Shown: one piece after another, positions 24,874-32,252 of the stretch | Numbering within the stretch: position 1 is the stretch's first letter | How the letters are laid out: each line of letters opens with the position of its first letter | DNA from: Phaeodactylibacter luteus | GTDB taxonomy: Bacteria; Bacteroidota; Bacteroidia; Chitinophagales; Saprospiraceae | DNA length: 32,994 nucleotides | Reading direction: 5' to 3' | NCBI RefSeq assembly: GCF_007993045.1 | Contig: NZ_VOOR01000054.1 | Coordinates: 1 to 32,994, forward strand | The notes under the pieces: model-generated | Database searches by the model: none | What the model was told of the DNA's origin: nothing | What the model saw: only the letters and a program-made list of their open reading frames with translations | Translations under genes and position numbers: made by a program

Positions 24874-26316
24874 ATGAAATATACCTACTTCCTGTTCTTG
24901 GCCCTGCTGCTGGCAGGATGCACAAAGGACTTCTCTGCTATCAACACCAATGAGAATGCACCTAGCACGGTGCAGCCGGAGCTGTTGCTCCGCCAAGTGC
25001 TATATGGCTATGGCGATCAGATGAGCTACGAGGGCTTCGTGGCCGGTAACCTGCTGAGCCAGCACTTTGCCATGATCGATTTCAACCTCTTCGACCGGCA
25101 TGCCCTCAACTCCCCTCAGGAAGGCGGCAACCCTTGGGACGTGCTCTATGTCAACCTCAGGGATACGGAATCTATCTTGGAGCAGAGCCAGGCCAACCCG
25201 GCGCGGGCTGTTTACGAAGGGCCTGCCCTTATCCTGAAAGCCTACCTGACGATGACGCTGACCGACCTCTTTGGGGATGTCCCCTACTTTGAAGCCGTGA
25301 AAGGGCGAAGTGAAGGCATCGTCACACCGGGCTATGACCGGCAAGAGGACATCTACCTTGCAGAAGGGGGCATACTCGACAATCTGGAAAAAGCGGTGGC
25401 TGCCATTGACAGCTACACCGGTGCGCAGCCCCTCAACGGCGATATCCTCTTTGAAGGGGATCTGGAGGCATGGGTACGCTTTGCCAACAGTCTGCAGTTG
25501 AAGGCCCTGATGCGCATTTCAGGCGTAGAAGATGTTGCCGCCGAGCTGCAAGCCCTTTATGACCTTGGCGGCGGCAACGGCAGCGCCCTCATCCGGAGCA
25601 ACGCCCAGAATGCTGCTTTTGATTTTGCAGCCGGCCCGCCCAACAGCTTTGCTTTTGCAACAGCGCGGGTAGGCCTTTTCAATGTCTTCCTAATGTCCGA
25701 GACGGCATCAGAAATTTTTGAACCCCTAAACGACCCCCGGGCAGGAGTTTTGTACCGCCCTAGCGCAGCCAACAACGACTTCAACGGCATCATCAACGGG
25801 ATAGATGCATCGAGCGCTATTGTACCAGACCAGTATGCACGCCCGGGCACAGTATGGCGGGAGAACACAGGCAGCCTCGACTTCAACTACCTGACAGCTT
25901 GGGAGGTAGACTTCCTGCTGGCAGAGGCAGCACTGCGCGGTTATATCAGCGCTGATGCAAAGGCGCTGTACGAATCAGGAGTAGAGAAAGCTTTTGAATA
26001 CTGGCTTACGGAACTGCCCTCGGGCTATCTGAGCAGCGACCCGGCTGCTTGGGATGCGAGCAAAGGGCTGGAGCAGATCATTACCCAAAAATGGATAGCC
26101 TCCATCGGCAACGCATACGAAGGCTGGGCAGAATGGCGCCGAACAGGCTTCCCTGAGCTCAAGCCGGTGGAAGCCAGCCTGAACGGTGGGCTATACCCGG
26201 TGCGCATGCCCTACCCTTCCGACGAGCAAGCCCTTAACTTTGAGAACTACCAGACTGCAGCAGCCGCGACCGATGGCAACTCTATCAATGCGCCAGTTTG
26301 GTGGGATGTAGACTAA
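24874..26316 (+). CDS. SusD/RagB family nutrient-binding outer-membrane lipoprotein (SusD-like 2)
   Basis: A 480-residue lipoprotein with lipobox LLAGC (C16). The N-terminal DFSAINTNENAPSTVQPELLLRQVL matches the SusD-like 2 subfamily. The helical repeats of the fold appear as ILKAYLTMTLTDLFGDVPYFEAV and LEAWVRFANSLQLKALMRIS. The C-terminal part includes FLLAEAALRGY, EQIITQKWIASIGNAYEGWAEWRRTGFP and a terminal NAPVWWDVD, all typical of the subfamily. It caps the SusC barrel on the cell surface and binds substrate. No glycoside hydrolase or sulfatase lies beside it, which is unusual for a polysaccharide utilisation locus. A GC-rich hairpin follows 23 bases after the stop. Confidence 0.93.
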   Translation: MKYTYFLFLALLLAGCTKDFSAINTNENAPSTVQPELLLRQVLYGYGDQMSYEGFVAGNLLSQHFAMIDFNLFDRHALNSPQEGGNPWDVLYVNLRDTESILEQSQANPARAVYEGPALILKAYLTMTLTDLFGDVPYFEAVKGRSEGIVTPGYDRQEDIYLAEGGILDNLEKAVAAIDSYTGAQPLNGDILFEGDLEAWVRFANSLQLKALMRISGVEDVAAELQALYDLGGGNGSALIRSNAQNAAFDFAAGPPNSFAFATARVGLFNVFLMSETASEIFEPLNDPRAGVLYRPSAANNDFNGIINGIDASSAIVPDQYARPGTVWRENTGSLDFNYLTAWEVDFLLAEAALRGYISADAKALYESGVEKAFEYWLTELPSGYLSSDPAAWDASKGLEQIITQKWIASIGNAYEGWAEWRRTGFPELKPVEASLNGGLYPVRMPYPSDEQALNFENYQTAAAATDGNSINAPVWWDVD

Positions 26317-26339
26317 AGAACGTACAATAGACTTGATGG

Positions 26340-26363
26340 GCGGGGGCTGCTGCCAGCCCCCGC
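26340..26363 (+). terminator. Terminator-like or attenuator hairpin between susD and the symporter
   Basis: GCGGGGGCTG (26340-26349) and CAGCCCCCGC (26354-26363) form a perfect 10-bp stem around the loop CTGC. Only TTTC follows, so readthrough is expected. The symporter ATG begins 17 bases later, so the stem may lower or separate expression of the downstream genes. Confidence 0.55.
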
Positions 26364-26380
26364 TTTCAAAACTGACCTCA

Positions 26381-27802
26381 ATGGTTACACTTCAATGGGT
26401 GCTGGTGATCGCCAGCAGCTTGCTCCTGTTTTTCTTATCGCCTAAGGCCACCACGGCCAGTGCTTTTTTCGGCGGCACCCGCCGTGAGCGATCGCCAGGC
26501 ATGATTGCGCTGATGAGCAGCCTGGTCATTTCCTGGCTCTTTGCCAAATCCATCACCAATGCCGCCAACCTAGGCCTTGCTTTTGGCCTGATCGGAGGGG
26601 TAGCCTATGCGGCCTACTATCTGAGCTTTGCTGTAGCCGGCTGGGTCATTTACCGTATGCGCACCTTAGGAGGCTTTAAGAGCATACACGATTTCCTTAG
26701 CCAGCGCTTTGGGCGGGGCGCACTGATCTTGTTCTCCCTGCTCATCTGTTTCCGGCTGTTCAACGAGGTCTGGTCCAACACCATGGTGATCGGGAGCTAT
26801 TTTGGGCAACCGGGCGAAGGGGCTTACTATGCGGCCATAGCTGTATTTACATTGTTAACCCTTGCCTATAGCCTGAAGGGCGGCATGGCTTCCTCCATAC
26901 TCACCGATATTGTGCAGATGGCCTTGTTCGGGGTATTGCTGGCTGTAGTGCTAGGGGCAATTTTTCCCAAAGTGGACTACCAGCCCGCCCCAATACTGAG
27001 CAGTGGGGCCTGGACAATGGCCACGGGGGGCAACCTCCTGCTCGTAGCCGTCTTGCAAAGCTTTAGCTACCCCTTCCACGATCCGGTACTGACCGACCGA
27101 GGTTTCTTATCCAGCCCGAAGACGACGCTCAAAGCCTTCCTCTGGGCCACCCCACTTGGCTTTATCTGCATTGCCCTGTTCAGCACCGTTGGGATTTACG
27201 GCGGCCTGGAAGGGGTATCTGGGCAGGCGCCCGTGGAGGTTGCTAAACTGCTGGGCGGCCCCATACTGCTCGTGATGAACCTCATCATGATTACTTCCGC
27301 AGCCAGTACGCTAGATTCTACTTTTACCTCCTTTTCCAAGCTCGCCATAATAGACCTGGGGCTGGGGCGGAAAGGAGAAGCCCTGGCCATTTCTGAGCTA
27401 AAACAATCTGGCCATAGCCATCGCAACGTATTTGTGGGTAGAAGCGCCATGGCCATACTTGTAGCCGCTGGGACATTGCCCGTTTTTTTCAACCCTGCAA
27501 TTTTATCAGCGACCACTGTATCGGGAGCTATGGTAGCCGGGCTTGCCCCTGTTTTTTGCCTATGGCGCGTGAAAGCCCCCCCGCTAAGCTTCTGGCTTTC
27601 TGTGGGATTTGGGCTACTTTGTGGCATTATTTACGCAGCCGGCTATTGGCCGGAAAGCTGGGCACTGACCACTGGCAAGTACAGCCATTTGTTGGCTGTA
27701 ACGCTGATAGAGCTGGCAGGATGCTTTGGCTTGTACGCCTTGGGCATTATCTTTCAGCCTGTACACGAAAACAAAGGGAATCCCGATGGATCAAAAAATT
27801 AA
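26381..27802 (+). CDS. Sodium:solute symporter-like transporter
   Basis: A 473-residue membrane protein with about 13 hydrophobic segments and SSS-type organisation. It has SSLVISWLFAKSITNAANLG (TM2 equivalent), YSLKGGMASSILTDIVQMALFGVLLAV (the family signature GG-x-x-S-x-x-x-D-x-x-Q), FSYPFHDPVLTDRGFLSSPKTTLKAF, and ITSAASTLDSTFTSFSKLAI (TM8 equivalent with the Ser/Thr sodium site). The SYPFHDPVLTDRGFL loop differs from the other two symporters in the window, so this is a distinct subfamily. Its last 17 bases overlap the metallophosphoesterase fusion gene, which indicates translational coupling. It probably carries inward the solute that the SusCD pair brings into the periplasm. Start at 26381; the in-frame start at 26333 would place the hairpin inside the gene. 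Confidence 0.82.
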   Translation: MVTLQWVLVIASSLLLFFLSPKATTASAFFGGTRRERSPGMIALMSSLVISWLFAKSITNAANLGLAFGLIGGVAYAAYYLSFAVAGWVIYRMRTLGGFKSIHDFLSQRFGRGALILFSLLICFRLFNEVWSNTMVIGSYFGQPGEGAYYAAIAVFTLLTLAYSLKGGMASSILTDIVQMALFGVLLAVVLGAIFPKVDYQPAPILSSGAWTMATGGNLLLVAVLQSFSYPFHDPVLTDRGFLSSPKTTLKAFLWATPLGFICIALFSTVGIYGGLEGVSGQAPVEVAKLLGGPILLVMNLIMITSAASTLDSTFTSFSKLAIIDLGLGRKGEALAISELKQSGHSHRNVFVGRSAMAILVAAGTLPVFFNPAILSATTVSGAMVAGLAPVFCLWRVKAPPLSFWLSVGFGLLCGIIYAAGYWPESWALTTGKYSHLLAVTLIELAGCFGLYALGIIFQPVHENKGNPDGSKN

Positions 27803-29045
27803 ATCGATAACTGTAGCGCACGGCCCGGTCCTCGTCTTTGGAGGCGCTTACTCCAACCTCGATGCTTTCATTGCGCTCAAGGCAGAAGCACAGCGCAGGG
27901 GCATCCCCCCTTCCAATGTTATTTGCACGGGCGATACGCCCGGATATTGTGCAGACCCTTCCGCCTGTGTCGATTTCCTGGAAGCCTGGGGCTGCCATAG
28001 CATCGCCGGCAATGTGGAGTCCAACCTGTTCAACGGGACCGACGATTGCGGCTGTGGCTTCGGGGATGGGAGCCGTTGCGATATGTTCGCCAAATTGTGG
28101 TATGACTATGCCCAACGGAACGTCACGCCCAAAAACCTGAAGTTTATGGGCAGCCTGCCCGATCAGCTGCGTTTCCAGTACGCAGGAAAGGCCATAACCG
28201 TGCTACATGGCTCACCGGCCAACCAATCAGAATTCGTGTGGCGGTCTACGCCTGCTGCAACCAAACTGGCCTACTGCAAGGCTGCCGGAGCAGAAGTCGT
28301 AATCGGCGGCCACTGCGGCCTGCCCTTCGCACATCAGATCGATGAGCGCCACCTCTGGCTCAATGCAGGGGTAATTGGCATGCCGGCCAACGACGGCACC
28401 CCCCGTACCTGGTTCCTGCTGCTCGACGATGCCAATGGGCTGGCATACACTTTTCAGCCTTTGGCCTACGACCACCGCGCAGCAAAAGCCAAAATGATCG
28501 ATGACCGCCGGCTACCCGTAAGCTATGCTGCTACACTGACAACCGGGATATGGGACAATACAGAAATCATGCCCCCTGCAGAAGCAGAACGGGAAGGCCA
28601 GGCTTTATCTCCTGAACAACTGGCTGCAGAAGCACACCAATACCCATTGGCTGCAGCAGCTGCCCAACCTGCTCAAAAGACTCCTTTACCACTCAAAAAC
28701 CTTACTAAAATGAACAAATATACCGATCCTAAGGACCTCAAGTCATTTGGCAAAATCACAGAATGGCAGGAAGACATGGGCCAAAAATTCTTTGATTGGT
28801 ACGCTGGGGTCACCGAGGGCGACTCCGCCCTTACCGAACGGGAAAAAGCACTGATCGCCCTGGCCGTGAGCCACGCCATTCAATGCTCCTACTGCATTGA
28901 TGCCTACACCACCAACAGCCTGCAAGCCGGAGCCGATGAGGAACAAATGATGGAGGCGGTACACGTTGCCGCCGCGGTCAAAGCAGGCACCACGCTGATC
29001 TATGCCCGGCAAATGCAGCGGCAGGTCGACAAAATCACCATGTAA
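27786..29045 (+). CDS. Fusion of calcineurin-like metallophosphoesterase and AhpD-like (carboxymuconolactone decarboxylase) domain
   Basis: A 419-residue two-domain protein. Residues 10-230 are a metallophosphoesterase with ICTGDTPGYCADP (GD at 49-50), IAGNVESN (GN at 75-76), VLHGSP (H141) and VIGGHCG (GH at 175-176). The first motif is FGGAYSNLDA, without the usual GDxH, so metal binding may be altered. An Ala/Gln/Pro-rich linker (about 265-308) leads to an AhpD-like domain from about M309 with the redox pair C367-x-x-C370 (IQCSYC) and H393 in EAVHVAAAVKAG. The second domain resembles the peroxidase-like protein that accompanies ArsS. M309 (28710) sits in an ATGA context, as if a start codon of a once-separate gene. 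It overlaps the symporter gene by 17 bases and precedes arsS by 40. Confidence 0.82.
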   Translation: MDQKIKSITVAHGPVLVFGGAYSNLDAFIALKAEAQRRGIPPSNVICTGDTPGYCADPSACVDFLEAWGCHSIAGNVESNLFNGTDDCGCGFGDGSRCDMFAKLWYDYAQRNVTPKNLKFMGSLPDQLRFQYAGKAITVLHGSPANQSEFVWRSTPAATKLAYCKAAGAEVVIGGHCGLPFAHQIDERHLWLNAGVIGMPANDGTPRTWFLLLDDANGLAYTFQPLAYDHRAAKAKMIDDRRLPVSYAATLTTGIWDNTEIMPPAEAEREGQALSPEQLAAEAHQYPLAAAAAQPAQKTPLPLKNLTKMNKYTDPKDLKSFGKITEWQEDMGQKFFDWYAGVTEGDSALTEREKALIALAVSHAIQCSYCIDAYTTNSLQAGADEEQMMEAVHVAAAVKAGTTLIYARQMQRQVDKITM

Positions 29046-29085
29046 GCTGCCCTACACACTTTAGCAGAATCTCAAACCACGCGAT

Positions 29086-30156
29086 ATGGCTATTAAGCAA
29101 AAAACAAAATCACTAACGGCAAAAGGGTCACAGCTGAGCGATACCTTCATTCAGCTGAACGTCCTCAACGGCAAAGACCTGTCAGACGCCAAGTTCCCTA
29201 AGTTCAGCGAACGCTTAGCCGAGCAGGGGCACAAGCCCTTTAAGCCTATAGACATTGAAATCTTCCAGCTCAATATTGGCAAATTGTGCAATCAGACTTG
29301 TGCGCACTGCCATGTGGATGCCGGGCCCGACAAAAAGCGGGAGAACATGAACCGGGAAGACTTGGAGCGCTGTGTCGAGATCATCGCTGCCACACCGAGC
29401 ATAACTACCGTGGACATCACCGGCGGCGCACCGGAGATGAACCCTCATTTCAGGTGGTTTGTAGAACAGTGCACCGCGCTCGGCAAACAGGTGATCGACC
29501 GCTGCAACCTCACCATCATCATGGCCAACCCTAAATACCGGGACCTTCCGGAGTTCTTGGCCGAACACAAGGTGCACGTCATTTCCAGCCTGCCCTATTT
29601 CTCCAAAAAGCGCACCGATGGCCAACGGGGGGATGGTGTTTTTGAAGACTCCATCAAAGCCCTGCAACTCCTCAACGAGGTAGGGTATGGCAAACCGGGC
29701 AGCGGGCTTAAGCTCGACTTGGTCTTCAACCCCTCTGGTGCTTACCTGCCTGGCAAACAGGAGACTCTAGAGGCCGAGTTCAAGCGTCAGCTCGACCGCA
29801 AATTTGGCATTGTTTTTAATCAGCTTTACGCCATTACCAATTTGCCCGTAGCCCGTTTTTTGGACTACCTCCTGGAAACCGGGAACTACGAAGAGTATAT
29901 GCAAAAGCTTGTGGATGCTTACAACCCTGCAACCGTTGAAGGGCTGATGTGCCGCAACACCATTTCTGTGAGCTGGGACGGCTACCTGTACGACTGTGAC
30001 TTCAATCAAATGCTCGACCTAAAAGTAGCTGCCAAGGGGCAGCACATTAGTACCTTCGATGCCGCTGAGCTCCGCAGCCGCAATATCGTGCTCAACCAGC
30101 ATTGCTATGGATGCACAGCGGGTGCAGGCAGCAGTTGCAGCGGCACAGTAGCCTAA
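29086..30156 (+). CDS. arsS: Radical SAM protein ArsS (arsenosugar biosynthesis)
   Basis: A 356-residue radical SAM enzyme. The iron-sulfur site is C68-x3-C72-x2-C75 (LCNQTCAHC), followed by the GGAPEMN motif for SAM binding (about 113-119). The C-terminal DUF3641-type region contains C289, C304 (LYDCDFNQML), C340 and C343 (HCYGCTAG) and C351 (SSCSG). This architecture is that of ArsS, reported in cyanobacteria to work with the methyltransferase ArsM in making oxo-arsenosugars by adding a 5'-deoxyadenosyl group. Some family members carry selenocysteine near the C-terminus; here the residues are cysteine. No arsM lies in the window. The enzyme follows the MPE-AhpD fusion in what appears to be one transcript. 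Confidence 0.9.
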   Translation: MAIKQKTKSLTAKGSQLSDTFIQLNVLNGKDLSDAKFPKFSERLAEQGHKPFKPIDIEIFQLNIGKLCNQTCAHCHVDAGPDKKRENMNREDLERCVEIIAATPSITTVDITGGAPEMNPHFRWFVEQCTALGKQVIDRCNLTIIMANPKYRDLPEFLAEHKVHVISSLPYFSKKRTDGQRGDGVFEDSIKALQLLNEVGYGKPGSGLKLDLVFNPSGAYLPGKQETLEAEFKRQLDRKFGIVFNQLYAITNLPVARFLDYLLETGNYEEYMQKLVDAYNPATVEGLMCRNTISVSWDGYLYDCDFNQMLDLKVAAKGQHISTFDAAELRSRNIVLNQHCYGCTAGAGSSCSGTVA

Positions 30157-30291
30157 CTCCTGAACGCCAATCGATGTGGAAAGCAAAGGAGGGGAGCAGG
30201 AACTGGGCCGCGCTGCCCCCTCTACTGGCTTTGGATAGATTTTGCTTAACTTAGTGGGCACGCCATTAACCTGACCACCCTTCTTTTGCCT

Positions 30292-31389
30292 ATGAGCCTC
30301 ACCAAACTAGCCAAGCACAACCCGGTATCGCGTGCAGTAAGCAAACGGAAACGAAAAAACACAGGCCTGGCCCCCGGGAGCTTAGTCTTCACGGGCACAA
30401 AGCACTTGGAAGAAGCAGCTGTTACCCTTACTGAATACCATGCCGAGGGCGTTATTTATGAACAGTCGAGCCTTGGGCAGCTGCCCACACCACACGAAGG
30501 GGGCTTCATCCGCTGGTATGATATCCGAGGGCTCCACCATGTACCGCTTATACAAGAGCTGGGCGACCTCTACAACATCCACCCACTGGTACTCGAAGAC
30601 ATCCTGGATACGCAGCAGCGCCCCAAGTTTGAAGAATACGACAACGGGCTTTTCCTCATAGTGCGGGCCCTGTCCCTTAATGCCCAAGAACAACGGGTTG
30701 AGACTGAGCAAGTAGGCATTTTTGCTGGAGAAGGCTTTGTCCTATCCTTTCAGGAAAATGAAACCGACCTCTTCAGCGGGGTCCGCGACCGCATCCGGTC
30801 GGGCCGGGGCAAAATCAAGAAGCGCAAAGCCGACTACCTGGCGTATGCCCTAGCTGATAATATTGTTGACCACTACTATGTGCTGCTAGATCAACTGGAT
30901 GTGATGCTCGATGGGCTGGAGGAAGAGATTTTGTCCGATGCCAACCGGTCTACCAAAGGCCGCATCCACAGCTTAAAGCTGCAATCTATCACACTGAGGA
31001 AATCAGTAGCCCCGCTGAGGGAGGCCATCGGGCAATTCTCGAGGAGCGACAGTGCCTTTATCGATGAGGGCACGGAGGTGTTCATCCGGGACCTACATGA
31101 CCATAGCGTGCAGGTGATGGATGGTATTGATACCTTCCGGGACATGATCAGCGGCCTGTACGATTTATACCTGAGCGAAATCAGCTTCAAGATGAACAGC
31201 ATCATGCAGGTGCTCACCATCATTTCCACCATTTTCATCCCCCTTACCTTTCTGGCCGGCATCTACGGCATGAACTTTGACCACATGCCCGAGCTGCATT
31301 GGAGATACAGCTACTATGTGCTTTGGGCGGTCATGGCCCTCATCAGCGCTGCGCTCATTTATTACTTCCGGCGCCGAAACTGGCTATAG
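30292..31389 (+). CDS. corA: CorA-type magnesium/cobalt channel
   Basis: A 365-residue CorA family protein. A long cytoplasmic N-terminal domain (IRWYDIRGLHHVPLIQELG, HPLVLEDILDTQQRPKFEEYDNGLFLIVRAL) leads to the long stalk helix (LDVMLDGLEEEILSD and following). Two C-terminal membrane helices carry the family signature YGMNFDHMPEL in the loop between them and end with the basic FRRRNWL. It forms a pentameric channel for Mg2+ in the inner membrane. The ATG at 30292 is used; a TTG two codons upstream is also in frame. A 135-base gap from arsS, with a GC-rich inverted stretch, suggests separate transcription. Its role is probably housekeeping rather than part of the arsenosugar locus. Confidence 0.93.
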   Translation: MSLTKLAKHNPVSRAVSKRKRKNTGLAPGSLVFTGTKHLEEAAVTLTEYHAEGVIYEQSSLGQLPTPHEGGFIRWYDIRGLHHVPLIQELGDLYNIHPLVLEDILDTQQRPKFEEYDNGLFLIVRALSLNAQEQRVETEQVGIFAGEGFVLSFQENETDLFSGVRDRIRSGRGKIKKRKADYLAYALADNIVDHYYVLLDQLDVMLDGLEEEILSDANRSTKGRIHSLKLQSITLRKSVAPLREAIGQFSRSDSAFIDEGTEVFIRDLHDHSVQVMDGIDTFRDMISGLYDLYLSEISFKMNSIMQVLTIISTIFIPLTFLAGIYGMNFDHMPELHWRYSYYVLWAVMALISAALIYYFRRRNWL

Positions 31390-31543
31390 CCTCTAATTTT
31401 TGCCCAAAGAACATGCCCATATCAGATGAGGGGGCAATTCCGCTATCCACGCCGCATATTTGCTAACGAAGACACCAATTTCGAGGTTGGGGCCTCCTTA
31501 AAAGAAAGAGGGGCCCGCCTTGTCAGTAAGGAGCTATTTATTC

Positions 31544-31607
31544 ATGGCGATTGGAGGTGAAGGCCGTGCTGTGCAAACGGCGCACCTTTATCTCCCCCGC
31601 CATTTTT
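31544..31607 (+). terminator. Long imperfect hairpin with T-tract, downstream of corA
   Basis: ATGGCG (31544-31549) pairs with CGCCAT (31598-31603). Inside it GGAG/CTCC, AAGG/CCTT and CCGT/ACGG pair in order, separated by small bulges. The structure runs directly into TTTTT (31603-31607). It could end the corA transcript, 155 bases after the stop codon. The 31390-31543 stretch itself shows no gene and one GC-rich hairpin near 31488-31514. Confidence 0.5.
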
Positions 31608-31824
31608 AAGCGCCTTCTGCAATCATAGATGCGATAAGGGCTCTGCCCTCACACATAAACACAAAAACAAAACTTTCAAATCCGCTGCCCCCGAAAGGCA
31701 GCGCAACATCGCATTGTGCAATGGGCACCACACCGGTCCTGCCCATTATCCTGTAATACTTGCGAGAGCAAACACTATGAATTTTCTGTTACCGCCTTGC
31801 AGGGCTACTGTAAGGCGGTTTTTG
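31608..31824 (+). ncRNA. Possible structured non-coding RNA ending in an intrinsic terminator
   Basis: No open frame of note lies between the hairpin terminator at 31607 and the strong terminator at 31791-31824, yet the interval is rich in stems. These are GCTGCC-CCCGAAA-GGCAGC (about 31683-31701), CATTG-TG-CAATG (about 31712), and AATGGGCA ... TGCCCATT (about 31720-31747). A terminator with no gene before it suggests a short transcript. I see no recognisable 6S, tmRNA, RNase P, SRP or riboswitch motif and no clear promoter. An 18-codon frame from about 31777 runs through the terminator and is unlikely to be real. Confidence 0.25.
31791..31824 (+). terminator. Strong intrinsic terminator
   Basis: ACCGCCTTGCAG (31791-31802) pairs with CTGTAAGGCGGT (31808-31819) over 12 bp with one wobble, around the loop GGCTA, and continues into T5 (to 31823). 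No coding gene lies within the 400 bases upstream on this strand. Confidence 0.8.
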
Positions 31825-31832
31825 TATACCTA

Positions 31833-31995
31833 GTGGTCTGTCAAGGCTAAAACTATGGGTTGCCTGCGGCGACTTTTGAGGCTACTCTTCGTTGGACAAC
31901 CCCTTACGTAGCGCTGCTATGCGCGGGAACATCCGCCTTGATTAGCCTCAAAATTCGCTCCCACTCAACCCATAAATTAACACTTGACAGACCAC
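31833..31995. mobile_element. MITE-like palindromic element A, 163 bp, TA-flanked
   Basis: The ends are GTGGTCTGTCAAG and CTTGACAGACCAC, a perfect 13-bp inverted repeat. Further inside, ATGGGTT/AACCCAT and CGACTTTTGAGGCTA/TAGCCTCAAAATTCG also pair, so the element can fold as one long hairpin. TA dinucleotides lie on both sides (31831-31832 and 31996-31997), the target duplication expected of IS630/Tc1-mariner-type transposition. It starts 7 bases after the terminator's T-tract. No coding capacity is seen. Confidence 0.65.
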
Positions 31996-31997
31996 TA

Positions 31998-32160
31998 GTG
32001 CCTCAAGCCATAAACCCTTGACACCCCAAGTTTCGTTCTTTTCCGCCTACTCTTCGTTAAAGAACCGCTCCTTTAGCCCGGGCTAAAGTCGCGAACCTTC
32101 GCCTTGATTAGCCGGAAAGTAACTTCAACTTAAGTATCAGAGATTTATGACTTCAGGCAC
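31998..32160. mobile_element. MITE-like palindromic element B, 163 bp, TA-flanked
   Basis: It is the same length as element A and shares the TA at 31996-31997 with it; the other TA is at 32161-32162. The ends GTGCCTCAAGCCATAAACC and GTGCCTGAAGTCATAAATC (right end as its reverse complement) match at 16 of 19 positions, and pairing continues for about 50 bases. The interior shares CTACTCTTCGTT and CGCCTTGATTAGCC with element A. The centre is the perfect 18-bp palindrome CTTTAGCCCGGGCTAAAG (32071-32088). Confidence 0.65.
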
Positions 32161-32252
32161 TAGACTGCTGCTGAAAACCCCTCTCTTTGCCGAAGAAGGC
32201 AAAGGATATTTTTGTAATTTGCCCATTCCAGGTTTTCACTCAGCCCTTATCC

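Noticed and set aside
31608-31824. tmRNA, 6S, RNase P or SRP RNA
   Set aside because: None of the conserved sequence blocks of these RNAs is present.
31777-31833. An 18-codon leader peptide overlapping the terminator
   Set aside because: It runs through both arms of a strong terminator and has no gene behind it to attenuate.
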